Notes: a model not told the origin generated them from the sequence alone. A stretch of DNA of 31,690 nucleotides from Saccoglossus kowalevskii (GCF_000003605.2 NW_003126801.1:1-31690), one strand, 5' to 3'; shown: positions 1 through 10,775, counted from the stretch's first letter. Made by a program: numbers and translations.

Positions 1-3
1 TCA
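1..3. other. Left edge of the window does not fit the repeat
   Basis: The first three bases, TCA, stand where the repeat would give TAC before GAATAC. The mismatch is tiny and could be an ordinary variant monomer. With the misfit at the other end, it may mean the window was cut at or very near the array boundary. No flanking sequence is available to decide. Confidence 0.3.
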
Positions 4-483
4 GAATACAAGTGTGGAGTTTATAACCACAATATGAATACAAGTATGGAGTTTATAACCACAATACGAATACAAGTGTGGAGTTTATAACCACAATACG
101 AATACAAGTGTGGTGTTTATAACCACAATACGAATACAAGTGTGGAGTTTATAACCACAATACGAATACAAGTGTGGTGTTTATAACCACAATACGAATA
201 CAAGTGTAGAGTTCATAACCACAATACGAATACAAGTGTGGAGTTCATAACCACAATACGAATACAAGTGTGGAGTTTATAACCACAATATGAATACAAG
301 TGTGGAGTTTATAACCACAATACAAATACAAGTTTGGAGTTCATAACCACAATACGAATACAAGTGTGGAGTTTATAACCACAATACGAATACAAATATG
401 GAGTTCATAACCACAATACGAATACAAGTGTGGAGTTCATAACCACAATACGAATACAAGTGTGGAGTTTATAACCACAATAT

Positions 484-700
484 GAATACAAGTGTGGTGT
501 TTATAACCACAATACGAATACAAGTGTGGAGTTTATAACCACAATACGACTACAAGTGTGGAGTTTATAATCACAATACGAATACAAGTGTGGAGTTTAT
601 AACCACAATACGAATACAATTGTGGAGTTTATAACCACAATACTAATACAAGTGTGGAGTTTATCAACCACAATACAAATACGAGTTTGGAGTTCATAAC
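484..700. repeat. A-type haplotype block, copy 1 of 5
   Basis: The ordered string is: TATGAATAC unit with GTGGTG, consensus unit, CGACTAC unit with TAATCAC, consensus unit, AATTGTGG unit, a CTAATAC unit, then the AAGTTTGG/TTCAT unit. The same order recurs from about 3841, 18967, 28285 and 29404. In this copy one monomer has an extra base (TTTATCAACC near 663) and the last unit reads ACGAGTTTGG. Conservation of the order, rather than of single monomers, shows that several monomers are copied together. Confidence 0.8.
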
Positions 701-1097
701 CACAATACGAATACAAGTGTGGAGTCTATAACCACAATACTAGTACAAGTGTGGAGTTTATAACCACAATACGAATAGAAGTGTGGAGTTTATAATCACA
801 ATACGAATACAAGTGTGGAGTTTATAACCACAATACAAATACAAGTTTGGAGTTCATAACCACAATACGAAAACAAGTATGGAGTTTATAACCACAATAC
901 GAATACAAGTGTGGAGTTTATAATCACAATACTAATACAAGTGTGGAGTTTATAACCACAATACGAATACAAGTGTGGAGTTTATAACCACACTCCTAAT
1001 ACAAATATGGAGTTTATAACCACAATACGAATACAAGTATGGAGTTTATAACCACAATACGAATACAAGTGTAGAGTTTATAACCACAATATGAATA

Positions 1098-1144
1098 CAA
1101 ATATGGAGTTTATAACCACAATACCTTATACAAGTGTGGAGTTT
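1098..1144. repeat. 33-bp variant monomer (CTTATAC), copy 1 of 4
   Basis: CTTATAC at 1125-1131 replaces GAATAC and adds one base, so the lattice shifts by +1. It is preceded by an AAATATGG monomer. The same pairing recurs at 12152 and 18201 (both CTTATAC) and, in more diverged form, at 2950 (CTAATAC after TTC). This looks like one ancestral haplotype with four descendants. Confidence 0.8.
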
Positions 1145-1796
1145 ATAACCGCAATACGAATACAAGTGTGGAGTTTATAACCACAATACGAATACAAGTG
1201 TGGAGTTCATAACCACAATACGAATACAAGTGTGGAGTTTATAACCACAATACGAATACAAGTGTGCAGTTTATAACCGCAATACGAATACAAGTGTGGT
1301 GTTTATAACCACAATACGAATACAAGTATGGAGTTTATAACCACAATACGAATACAAGTATGGAGTTCATAACCACAATACGAATACAAGTGTGGAGTTT
1401 ATAACCACAATATGAATACAAGTGTGGAGTTTATAACCACAATACAAAGACAAGTTTGGAGTTCATAACCACAATACGAATACAAGTGTGGAGTTTATAA
1501 CCACAATACGAATACAAGTGTGGAGTTTATAACCACAATACGAATACAAATATGGAGTTTATAACCACAATACGAATACAAGTATGGAGTTTATAACCAC
1601 AATACTAATACAAATATGGAGTTTATAACCACAATACGAATACAAGTATGGAGTTTATAACCACAATACGAATACAAGTGTGGAGTTTATAACCACAATA
1701 CTAATACAAGTGTGGAGTTTATAACCACAATACGAATACAAGTGTGGAGTTTATAACCACAATACGAATACAAGTGTGGAGTTTATAACCACAATA
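1131..1796. repeat. 666-bp block duplicated at 2956-3621
   Basis: About 21 monomers recur in the same order 1825 bp downstream. Shared rare markers fix the alignment: GTGCAG with CCGC at 1264/3089, GTGGTG, AAGTATGG/TTCAT, the TATGAATAC unit, the unusual CAAAGACAAGTTTGG unit, and the AAATATGG/CTAATAC series with CTAAT at 1701/3526. By eye I see about three base differences: CCGC versus CCAC near 1160/2985, TTTAAAACC near 3354 and TAATCAC near 3613. The offset is 57 x 32 + 1, and the odd base is explained by the extra base of the CTAATAC monomer at 2950. Such low divergence implies a recent duplication. Confidence 0.9.
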
Positions 1797-1988
1797 CTAA
1801 TACAAATATGGAGTTTATAACCACAATACGAATACAAGTATGGAGTTTATAACCACAATACGAATACAAGTGTGGAGTTTATAACCACAATACTAATACA
1901 AGTGTGGAGTTTATAACCACAATACGAATACAAGTGTGGAGTTTATAACCACAATACGAATACAAGTGTGGAGTTTATAATCACAATA
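1605..1988. repeat. 192-bp (6-monomer) tandem duplication
   Basis: The six-unit string CTAAT/AAATATGG, AAGTATGG, consensus, CTAAT/consensus, consensus, consensus occurs at 1605-1796 and again at 1797-1988. The last unit of the second copy carries TAATCAC. The same string starts at 6519 and again at 6711, also 192 bp apart, inside an A-like island of the B domain. The whole tandem pair may therefore have been copied as a block. Confidence 0.85.
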
Positions 1989-1989
1989 C

Positions 1990-2245
1990 GAATACAAGTG
2001 TGGAGTTTATAACCACAATACGAATACAAGTGTGGAGTTTATAACCACAATACGAATACAAGTGTGGAGTTTATAACCACAATACGAATACAAGTGTGGA
2101 GTTTATAACCACAATACGAATACAAGTGTGGAGTTTATAACCACAATACGAATACAAGTGTGGAGTTTATAACCACAATACGAATACAAGTGTGGAGTTT
2201 ATAACCACAATACGAATACAAGTGTGGAGTTTATAACCACAATAC
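1990..2245. repeat. Run of eight perfect consensus monomers
   Basis: Eight consecutive 32-bp units are identical to consensus, bounded on the left by a TAATCAC unit and on the right by the AAATATGAAG marker unit. A second run of exactly eight perfect monomers lies at 10776-11031. Such runs mark recent local amplification or conversion. Confidence 0.9.
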
Positions 2246-2650
2246 GAATACAAATATGAAGTTTATAACCAGAATACGAATACAAGTATGGAGTTTATAA
2301 CCACAATACGAATACAAATATGGAGTTTATAACCACAATACGAATACAAGTATGGAGTTTATAACCACAATACTAATACAAATATGGAGTTTATAACCAC
2401 AATACGAATACAAGTATGGAGTTTATAACCACAATACGAATACAAGTGTGGAGTTTATAACCACAATACTAATACAAGTGTGGAGTTTATAACCACAATA
2501 CGAATACAAGTGTGGAGTTTATAACCACAATACAAATACAAGTGTGGAGTTTATAATCACAATACGAATACAAGTGTGGAGTTTATAACCACAATACGAA
2601 TACAAGTATGGAGTTCATAACCACAATACGAATACAAGTATGGAGTTTAT
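2246..2650. repeat. A-type higher-order block with AAATATGAAG marker, copy 1 of 5
   Basis: The block opens with CAAATATGAA at 2251 followed by the unique CCAGAATAC. Then come AAGTATGG, AAATATGG, AAGTATGG, CTAAT/AAATATGG, AAGTATGG, consensus, CTAAT/consensus, consensus, a unit with TAATCAC, consensus, and AAGTATGG/TTCAT. The marker recurs at 4401, 6397, 19972 and 30092 with nearly the same downstream order. This copy is followed by another AAGTATGG unit, whereas the copies at 4401, 19972 and 30092 run into an AAGTGTAG unit and then family B sequence. Confidence 0.88.
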
Positions 2651-2810
2651 AACCACAATACTAATACAAATATGGAGTTTATAACCACAATACGAATACA
2701 AGTATGGAGTTTATAACCACAATACGAATACAAGTGTGGAGTTTATAACCACAATACTAATACAAGTGTGGAGTTTATAACCACAATACGAATACAAGTG
2801 TGGAGTTTAT

Positions 2811-2956
2811 TACCACAATCATAATACAAATATGGAGTTTATAACCACAATTAGAATACAAGTATGGAGGTTATAAACACAATTAGAATACAAGTGTAGA
2901 GTTTATTACCACCATTAGAATAACAATATGGGGTTTATTACCACAATTCCTAATAC
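2811..2956. repeat. Patch of highly diverged monomers
   Basis: Five consecutive units depart from consensus far more than any others in the window. They include CAATCATAATAC, CAATTAGAATAC (twice), GGAGGTTATAAACAC, TTTATTACCACCATTAG, AATAACAATATGGGG and ATTCCTAATAC. Unit length stays 32 bp until the last, which has one extra base. The patch sits inside otherwise homogeneous family A sequence, directly left of the 666-bp duplicate at 2956. It could be an old remnant that escaped homogenisation, or a stretch from an array edge carried inward. Confidence 0.8.
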
Positions 2957-3621
2957 AAGTGTGGAGTTTATAACCACAATACGAATACAAGTGTGGAGTT
3001 TATAACCACAATACGAATACAAGTGTGGAGTTCATAACCACAATACGAATACAAGTGTGGAGTTTATAACCACAATACGAATACAAGTGTGCAGTTTATA
3101 ACCGCAATACGAATACAAGTGTGGTGTTTATAACCACAATACGAATACAAGTATGGAGTTTATAACCACAATACGAATACAAGTATGGAGTTCATAACCA
3201 CAATACGAATACAAGTGTGGAGTTTATAACCACAATATGAATACAAGTGTGGAGTTTATAACCACAATACAAAGACAAGTTTGGAGTTCATAACCACAAT
3301 ACGAATACAAGTGTGGAGTTTATAACCACAATACGAATACAAGTGTGGAGTTTAAAACCACAATACGAATACAAATATGGAGTTTATAACCACAATACGA
3401 ATACAAGTATGGAGTTTATAACCACAATACTAATACAAATATGGAGTTTATAACCACAATACGAATACAAGTATGGAGTTTATAACCACAATACGAATAC
3501 AAGTGTGGAGTTTATAACCACAATACTAATACAAGTGTGGAGTTTATAACCACAATACGAATACAAGTGTGGAGTTTATAACCACAATACGAATACAAGT
3601 GTGGAGTTTATAATCACAATA
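2956..3621. repeat. Second copy of the 666-bp block at 1131-1796
   Basis: The monomer order is the same as at 1131-1796, including the doublet GTGCAG/CCGC and the CAAAGAC unit. It carries a private substitution, TTTAAAACC near 3354. Beyond 3621 the two copies diverge: CTAAT/AAATATGG follows the first, and an AAGTCTGG unit follows the second. Confidence 0.9.
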
Positions 3622-3840
3622 CGAATACAAGTCTGGAGTTTATAACCACAATACGAATACAAGTATGGAGTTCATAACCACAATACGAATACAAGTGTAG
3701 AGTTAATAACCACAATACGAATACAAGTATGGAGTTTATAACCACAATACTAATACAAATATGGAGTTTATAACCACAATACGAATACAAGTATGGAGTT
3801 TATAACCACAATACGAATACAAGTGTGGAGTTTATAACCA

Positions 3841-4330
3841 CAATATCATATCAATACAAGTGTGGTGTTTATAACCACAATACGAATACAAGTGTGGAGT
3901 TTATAACCACAATACGACTACAAGTGTGGAGTTTATAATCACAATACGAATACAAGTGTGGAGTTTATAACCACAATACGAATACAATTGTGGAGTTTAT
4001 AACCACAATACTCACACAAGTGTGGAGTTTATAACCACAATACAAATACAAGTTTGGAGATCATAACCACAATACGAATACAAGTGTGGAGTTTATAACA
4101 ACAATACGAATACAAGTGTGGAGTTTATAATCACAATACGAATACAAGTGTGGTGTTTATAACCACAATACGAATACAAGTATGGAGTTTATAACCACAA
4201 TACGAATACAAGTATGGAGTTCATAACCACAATACGAATACAAGTGTGGAGTTTATAACCACAATATGAATACAAGTGTGGAGTTAATAACCACAATACA
4301 AATACAAGTTTGGAGTTCATAACCACAATA
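3841..4330. repeat. 37-bp monomer (CAATATCATATC) and A-type block, copy shared with 29404
   Basis: CAATATCATATCAATAC at 3841 is 5 bp longer than the normal junction. It is followed by GTGGTG, consensus, CGACTAC/TAATCAC, consensus, AATTGTGG, a CTCACAC unit and an AAGTTTGG unit ending GAGATCAT. The identical series starts at 29404, 25,563 bp away near the other end of the window. Further downstream come GTGGTG, AAGTATGG, AAGTATGG/TTCAT, a TATGAATAC unit, and a unit with GTTAATAACC near 4283. Two shared rare markers (the +5 junction and CTCACAC) make common descent of the two blocks very likely. Confidence 0.88.
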
Positions 4331-4395
4331 CGAATACAAGTGTGGAGTTTATAACCACAATACGAATACAAGTGTGGAGTTTATAACCACAATAC

Positions 4396-4792
4396 GAATA
4401 CAAATATGAAGTTTATAACCAGAATACGAATACAAGTATGGAGTTTATAACCACAATACGAATACAAATATGGAGTTTATAACCACAATACGAATACAAG
4501 TATGGAGTTTATAACCACAATACTAATACAAATATGGAGTTTATAACCACAATACGAATACAAGTATGGAGTTTATAACCACAATACGAATACAAGTGTG
4601 GAGTTTATAACCACAATACTAATACAAGTGTGGAGTTTATAACCACAATACGAATACAAGTGTGGAGTTTATAACCACAATACGAATACAAGTGTGGAGT
4701 TTATAATCACAATATGAATACAAGTGTGGAGTTTATAACCACAATACGAATACAAGTATGGAGTTCATAACCACAATACGAATACAAGTGTA
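4396..4792. repeat. A-type AAATATGAAG block, copy 2, leading into family B
   Basis: The marker is at 4401. The order of the following monomers matches copies at 2251, 6397, 19972 and 30092. The block ends AAGTATGG/TTCAT, AAGTGTAG. It is followed at 4793 by GAGTTTATTACC and an AATTGTGG/GTCTAT unit, the signature of the B domain. The same A-to-B transition string recurs near 6981 and 30452. Confidence 0.85.
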
Positions 4793-5190
4793 GAGTTTAT
4801 TACCACAATACGAATACAATTGTGGAGTCTATAACCACAATACGAATACAAGTGTGGAGTTTATAACCACAATACGAATACAATTGTGGAGTTTATAACC
4901 ACAATACGAATACAAGTGTGGACTTTATAGCCACAATACGAATACAGGTGTGGAGTTTATAACCACAATACGAATACAAGTGTGGAGTTTATAACCACAA
5001 TACGAATACAGGTGTGGAATTTATAACCACAATACGAATACAATTGTGGAGTTCATAACCACAACATGAATACAAGTGTGGAGTTTATAACCACAATACG
5101 AATACAAGTGTGGAGTTTATAACCACAATACGAATACAGGTGTGGAGTTTATAACCACAATACGAATACAAGTGTGGAGTTTATAACCAC
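4793..5190. repeat. B higher-order block, ACATGAAT subtype, copy 1
   Basis: The order after GAGTTTATTACC is AATTGTGG/GTCTAT, consensus, AATTGTGG, a unit ending TTTATAGCC, AGGTGTGG, consensus, AGGTGTGG with GGAATTT, AATTGTGG/TTCAT, CAACATGAATAC, consensus, AGGTGTGG. The same subtype recurs at 5701-6100, 908 bp away (28 x 32 + 12, the 12 coming from two 38-bp monomers between them), and at 9349-9745. Only this subtype combines GGAATTT with ACATGAAT. Confidence 0.85.
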
Positions 5191-5207
5191 AATACGAATA
5201 CAAGTAT

Positions 5208-5600
5208 GGAGTTTATAACCACAATACGAATACGAATACAAATATGGAGTTCATAACCACAATACGAATACAAGTGTGGAGTTTATAACCACAATACGAA
5301 TACAAGTGTGGTGTTTATAACCACAATACGAATACAACTTTTGAGTTTATAACCACAATACGAATACAAGTGTAGAGTTTATAACCACAATACGAATACA
5401 AGTGTGGTGTTTATAACCACAATACGAATACAACTTTTGAGTTTATAACCACAATACGAATACAAGTATGGAGTTTATAACCACAATACGAATACGAATA
5501 CAAATATGGAGTTCATAACCACAATACGAATACAAGTGTGGAGTTTATAACCACAATACGAATACAAGTGTGGTGTTTATAACCACAATACGAATACAAC
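5208..5600. repeat. 262-bp tandem duplication containing 38-bp monomers
   Basis: The junction GAATACGAATAC at 5228 and at 5490 contains an extra GAATAC, giving a 38-bp unit, and is followed by AAATATGG/TTCAT. The two copies lie 262 bp apart, which is 8 x 32 + 6. Each is followed by consensus, GTGGTG and AACTTTTG units. The insertion fits slippage on the AATAC repeats at the unit boundary. A third 38-bp monomer is at 28188. Confidence 0.88.
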
Positions 5601-5700
5601 TTTTGAGTTTATAATCACAATACGAATACAAGTGTGGAGTTTATAACCACAATACGAATACAAGTATGGAGTTCATAACCACAATACGAATACAAGTGTA

Positions 5701-6100
5701 GAGTTTATTACCACAATACGAATACAATTGTGGAGTCTATAACCACAATACGAATACAAGTGTGGAGTTTATAACCACAATACGAATACAATTGTGGAGT
5801 TTATAACCACAATACGAATACAAGTGTGGAGTTTATAGCCACAATACAAATACAGGTGTGGAGTTTATAACCACAATACGAATACAAGTGTGGAGTTTAT
5901 AACCACAATACGAATACAGGTGTGGAATTTATAACCACAATACGAATACAATTGTGGAGTTCATAACCACAACATGAATACAAGTGTGGAGTTTATAACC
6001 ACAATACGAATACAAGTGTGGAGTTTATAACCACAATACGAATACAGGTGTGGAGTTTATAACCACAATACGAATACAAGTGTGGAGTTTATAACCACAA
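5701..6100. repeat. B higher-order block, ACATGAAT subtype, copy 2
   Basis: This has the same monomer order as 4793-5190, including the GGAATTT unit and CAACATGAATAC. One unit reads CAAATACAGGTGTGG where the other copy has CGAATACAGGTGTGG, and TTTATAGCC follows GAG here but GAC in the first copy. Two to three substitutions over 400 bp suggest a recent duplication. Confidence 0.85.
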
Positions 6101-6391
6101 TACGAATACAAGTGTGGTGTTTATAACCACAATACGAATACAACTTTTGAGTTTATAACCACAATACGAATACAAGTGTAGAGTTTATAACCACAATACG
6201 AATACTAGTGTAGAGCTTATAACCACAATACGAATACAAGTGTGGAGTTTATAACCACAATACGAATACAAGTGTGGAGTTCATAACCACAATACGAATA
6301 CAAGTGTGGAGTTTATAACCACAATACGAATACAAGTGTGGAGTTTATAACCACAATACGAATACAAGTGTGGAGTTTATAACCACAATAC

Positions 6392-6980
6392 GAATACAAA
6401 TATGAAGTTTATAACCAGAATACGAATACAAGTATGGAGTTTATAACCACAATACGAATACAAATATGGAGTTTATAACCACAATACGAATACAAGTATG
6501 GAGTTTATAACCACAATACTAATACAAATATGGAGTTTATAACCACAATACGAATACAAGTATGGAGTTTATAACCACAATACGAATACAAGTGTGGAGT
6601 TTATAACCACAATACTAATACAAGTGTGGAGTTTATAACCACAATACGAATACAAGTGTGGAGTTTATAACCACAATACGAATACAAGTGTGGAGTTTAT
6701 AACCACAATACTAATACAAATATGGAGTTTATAACCACAATACGAATACAAGTATGGAGTTTATAACCACAATACGAATACAAGTGTGGAGTTTATAACC
6801 ACAAAACGAATACAAGTGTGGAGTTTATAACCACAATACGAATACAAGTGTGGAGTTTATAACCACAATACGAATACAAGTGTGGAGTTTATAATCACAA
6901 TACGAATACAAGTGTGGAGTTTATAACCACAATACGAATACAAGTATGGAGTTCATAACCACAATACGAATACAAGTGTA
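6392..6980. repeat. A-like island inside family B
   Basis: The AAATATGAAG/CCAGAATAC marker at 6397 is followed by the full A-type series, including the 192-bp double block (CTAAT at 6519 and 6711). Family B resumes at the GAGTTTATTACC marker at 6981, after AAGTATGG/TTCAT and AAGTGTAG. The island therefore has the same right boundary as the large A domains at 4793 and 30452, so it was probably moved in together with that boundary. Confidence 0.82.
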
Positions 6981-8164
6981 GAGTTTATTACCACAATACG
7001 AATACAATTGTGGAGTCTATAACCACAATACGAATACAAGTGTGGAGTTTATAACCACAATACGAATACAATTGTGGAGTTTATAACCACAATACGAATA
7101 CAAGTGTGGAGTTTATAACCACAATACGAATACAGGTGTGGAGTTTATAACCACAATACGAATACAAGTGTAGAGTTTATAACCACAATACGAATACAAG
7201 TGTGGAGTTCATAACCACAATACGAATACAAGTGTAGAGTTTATAACCACAATACGAATACAAGTGTGGAGTTTATAACCACAATACGAATACAAGTGTG
7301 GAGTTTATAATCACAATACGAATACAACTTTTGAGTTTATAACCACAATACGAATACAAGTGTAGAGCTTATAACCACAATACGAATACAAGTGTGGAGT
7401 TTATAACCACAATACGAATACAAGTGTGGAGTTCATAACCACAATACGAATACAAGTGTAGAGTTTATAACCACAATACGAATACAAGTGTGGAGTTCAT
7501 AACCACAATACGAATACAAGTGTAGAGTTTATAACCACAATACGAATACAATTGTGGAGTCAATAACCACAATACGAATACAAGTGTGGAGTTTATAACC
7601 ACAATACGAATACAATTGTGGAGTTTATAACCACAATACGAATACAAGTGTGGAGTTTATAGCCGCAATACGAATACAGGTGTGAAGTTTATAACCACAA
7701 TGCGAATACAAGTGTGGAGTTTATAACCACAATACGAATACAGGTGTGGAGTTTATAACCACAATACGAATACAAGTGTGGAGTTTATAACCACAATACG
7801 AATACAAGTGTGGAAATTTATAACCACAATACGAATACAGTGTGGAGTTTATAACCACAATACTAATACAAGTGTGGAGTTTATAACAACAATACGAATA
7901 CAAGTGTCGAGTTCATAACCACAATACGAATACAAGTGTGGAGTTTATAACCACAATACGAATACAAGTGTGGAGATTATAACCACAATACGAATACAAC
8001 TTTTGAGTTTATAACCACAATACGAATACAAGTGTGGAGTTTATAACCACAATACGAATACAAGTGTGGAGTTCATAACCACAATACGAATACAAGTGTA
8101 GAATTTATAACCACAATACGAATACAAGTGTGGAGTTCATAACCACAATACGAATACAAGTGTA

Positions 8165-8640
8165 GAGTTTATTACCACAATACGAATACAATTGTGGAGT
8201 CTATAACCACAATACGAATACAAGTGTGGAGTTTATAACCACAATACGAATACAATTGTGGAGTTTATAACCACAATACGAATACAAGTGTGGAGTTTAT
8301 AGCCACAATACGAATACAGGTGTGGAGTTTATAACCACAATACGAATACAAGTGTGGAGTTTATAACCACAATACGAATACAGGTGTGGAGTTTATAACC
8401 ACAATACGAATACAATTGTGGAGTTCATAACCACAACACGACTATAAGTGTGGAGTTTATAACAACAATACGAATACAAGTGTGGAGTTTATAACCACAA
8501 TACGAATACAGGTGTGGAGTTTATAACCACAATACGAATACAAGTGTGGAGTTTATAACCACAATACTAATACAAGTGTGGAGTTCATAACCACAATACG
8601 AATACAAGTGTAGAGTTTATAACCACAATACGAATACAAG
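8165..8640. repeat. B higher-order block, CGACTATAAG subtype
   Basis: After GAGTTTATTACC the order is AATTGTGG/GTCTAT, consensus, AATTGTGG, TTTATAGCCAC, AGGTGTGG, consensus, AGGTGTGG, AATTGTGG/TTCAT, CAACACGACTATAAG, a unit with TTTATAACAAC, AGGTGTGG, consensus, CTAAT/TTCAT, AAGTGTAG. The CGACTATAAG marker (8439) recurs at 13304, 14712, 17016, 17368, 24030 and 26493. Spacings of 1408, 2304 and 352 bp are exact multiples of 32. Those of 4865 and 2463 bp differ by one base, explained by single-base indel monomers near 12152 and 25881. Confidence 0.88.
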
Positions 8641-8759
8641 TGTGGAGTTTATAACCACAATACGAATACAAGTGTGGAGTTTATAATCACAATACGAATA
8701 CAAGTGTGGAGTTTATAACCACAATACGAATACAAGTGTGGAGTTTATAACCACAATAC

Positions 8760-8920
8760 GAATACAATTGTGGAGTCTATAACCACAATACGAATACAAG
8801 TGTAGAGTATATAATCATAACACGAATACAAGTGTGGAGTTTATAACCACAGTACGAATACAAGTGTGGAGTTTATAACCACAATACGAATACAGGTGTG
8901 GACTTTATAACCACAATACG
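8760..8920. repeat. TAATCATAACACG haplotype block, copy 1 of 7
   Basis: The series is AATTGTGG/GTCTAT, AAGTGTAG ending TAATCATAACACG (marker at 8812), a unit ending CCACAGTAC, consensus, then AGGTGTGG with GGACTTT. The marker recurs at 13901, 20883, 21651, 24403, 25171 and 26802. The two adjacent pairs at 20883/21651 and 24403/25171 are each exactly 768 bp (24 monomers) apart, and the pairs themselves are 3520 bp (110 monomers) apart. This copy has a private GAGTATATAATC. Confidence 0.88.
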
Positions 8921-9348
8921 AATACAAGTGTGGAGTTTATAACCACAATACTAATACAAGTGTGGAGTTTATAACCACAATACGAATACAAGTGTGGAGT
9001 TCATAACCACAATACGAATACAAGTGTGGAGTTTATAACCACAATACTAATACAAGTGTGGAGTTTATAACAACAATACGAATACAAGTGTGGAGTTCAT
9101 AACCACAATACGAATACAAGTGTGGAGTTTATAACCACAATACGAATACAAGTGTGGAATTTATAACCACAATACGAATACAACTTTTGAGTTTATAACC
9201 ACAATACGAATACAAGTGTGGAGTTTATAACCACAATACGAATACAAGTGTGGAGTTCATAACCACAATACGAATACAAGTGTAGAATTTATAACCACAA
9301 TACGAATACAAGTGTGGAGTTCATAACCACAATACGAATACAAGTGTA

Positions 9349-9745
9349 GAGTTTATTACCACAATACGAATACAATTGTGGAGTCTATAACCACAATACG
9401 AATACAAGTGTGGAGTTTATAACCACAATACGAATACAATTGTGGAGTTTATAACCACGATACGAATACAAGTGTGGAGTTTATAGCCACAATACGAATA
9501 CAGGTGTGGAGTTTATAACCACAATACGAATACAAGTGTGGAGTTTATAACCACAATACGAATACAGGTGTGGAATTTATAACCACAATACGAATACAAT
9601 TGTGGAGTTCATAACCACAACATGAATACAAGTGTGGAGTTTATAACCACAATACGAATACAAGTGTGGAGTTTATAACCACAATACGAATACAGGTGTG
9701 GAGTTTATAACCACAATACGAATACAAGTGTGGAGTTTATAACCA
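9349..9745. repeat. B higher-order block, ACATGAAT subtype, copy 3
   Basis: This block starts exactly 37 monomers (1184 bp) after the block at 8165, which itself starts 1184 bp after the marker at 6981. It carries the GGAATTT and CAACATGAATAC pair of the copies at 4793 and 5701. One unit has CCACGATAC near 9455. Confidence 0.82.
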
Positions 9746-9809
9746 CAATACTAATACAAGTGTGGAGTTTATAACCACAATACGAATACAAGTGTGAAGT
9801 TTATAACCA

Positions 9810-10530
9810 CAATACGAATACAACTTTTGAGTTTATAACCACAATACGAATACAAGTGTGGAGTTTATAACCACAATACGAATACAAGTGTGGAGTTTAT
9901 AACCACAATACGAATACAAGTGTGGAGTTCATAACCACAATACGAATACAAGTGTAGAATTTATAACCACAATACGAATACAAGTGTGGAGTTCATAACC
10001 ACAATACGAATACAAGTGTAGAGTTTATTACCACAATACGAATACAATTGTGGAGTCTATAACCACAATACGAATACAAGTGTGGAGTTTATAACCACAA
10101 TACGAATACAATTGTGGAGTTTATAACCACAATACGAATACAAGTGTGGAGTTTATAGCCCCAATACGAATACAGGTGTGGAGTTTATAACCACAATACG
10201 AATACAAGTGTGGAGTTTATAACCACAATACGAATACAGGTGTGGAGTTTATAACCACAATACGAATACAATTGTAGAGTTCATAACCACAACACGAATA
10301 CAAGTGTGGAGTTTATAACCACAATACGAATACAAGTGTGGAGTTTATAACCACAATACGAATACAGGTGTGGAGTTTATAACCACAATACGAATACAAG
10401 TGTGGAGTTTATAACCACAATACTAATACAAGTGAGGAGTTCATAACCACAATACGAATACAAGTGTAGAGCTTATAACCACAATACGAATACAAGTGTG
10501 GAGTTTATAACCACAATACGAATACAAGTG
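9810..10530. repeat. B higher-order block, TATAGCCCC subtype, copy 1 of 3
   Basis: The order is AACTTTTG, consensus, consensus, TTCAT, AAGTGTAG/GAATTT, TTCAT, GAGTTTATTACC (10021), AATTGTGG/GTCTAT, consensus, AATTGTGG, a unit ending TTTATAGCCCC, AGGTGTGG, consensus, AGGTGTGG, AATTGT.G/TTCAT, CAACACGAATAC, and later the rare AGTGAGG unit (10431) and a GAGCTT unit. The same order recurs 5249 bp downstream (15059-15790, AGTGAGG at 15680). A partial third copy is at 18390-18900. The offset is 164 x 32 + 1. Confidence 0.88.
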
Positions 10531-10775
10531 TGGAGTTTATAATCACAATACGAATACAAGTGTGGAGTTTATAACCACAATACGAATACAAGTGTAGAGT
10601 TTAAAACCACAATACGAATACAATTGTGGAGTCTATAACCACAATACGAATACAGGTGTGGACTTTATAACCACAATACGAATACAAGTGTGGAGTTTAT
10701 AACCACAATACTAATACAAGTGTGGAGTTCATAACCACAATACGAATACAAGTGTAGAGTTTATAACCACAATAC

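Larger units (their letters stand above)
1..4780. repeat. Family A domain, first copy (A1)
   Basis: This stretch is made of monomers carrying AAGTATGG, AAATATGG, AAGTTTGG, GTGGTG and the junction variants TACTAATAC, TACAAATAC and TATGAATAC. I found no AACTTTTG monomer and no AGGTGTGG monomer here, although both are common from about 4.9 kb onward. The AAGTTTGG unit is almost always a fixed haplotype: CAAATAC before it and TTCATAACC after it (for example near 326, 1452, 3280, 4039 and 4308). The domain also contains the most diverged monomers of the window (2811-2956) and one run of eight perfect monomers (1990-2245). It ends seamlessly in an AAGTATGG/TTCAT unit followed by the first family B marker at 4793. 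Confidence 0.85.

Noticed and set aside
2811-2956. Fragment of a transposon inserted in the array
   Set aside because: Every unit can still be aligned to the 32-bp consensus in register, so this is diverged satellite rather than inserted foreign sequence.
4189-4371. Minus-strand open frames of 60-72 codons (also at 7465-7647, 7721-7903, 16330-16512, 18128-18337, 19724-19942, 20656-20838, 22320-22502, 23280-23462 and 31096-31278)
   Set aside because: The unit contains TTATAA, so a TAA recurs in every frame each 96 bp on both strands. These frames exist only where a variant (GTTAATAACC, GTCAATAACC, GTATATAACC, GTTGATAACC) or an indel destroys one stop. They start at TTG, have no ribosome-binding or splice context I can see, and translate the same 32-residue cycle. 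They are by-products of the repeat.
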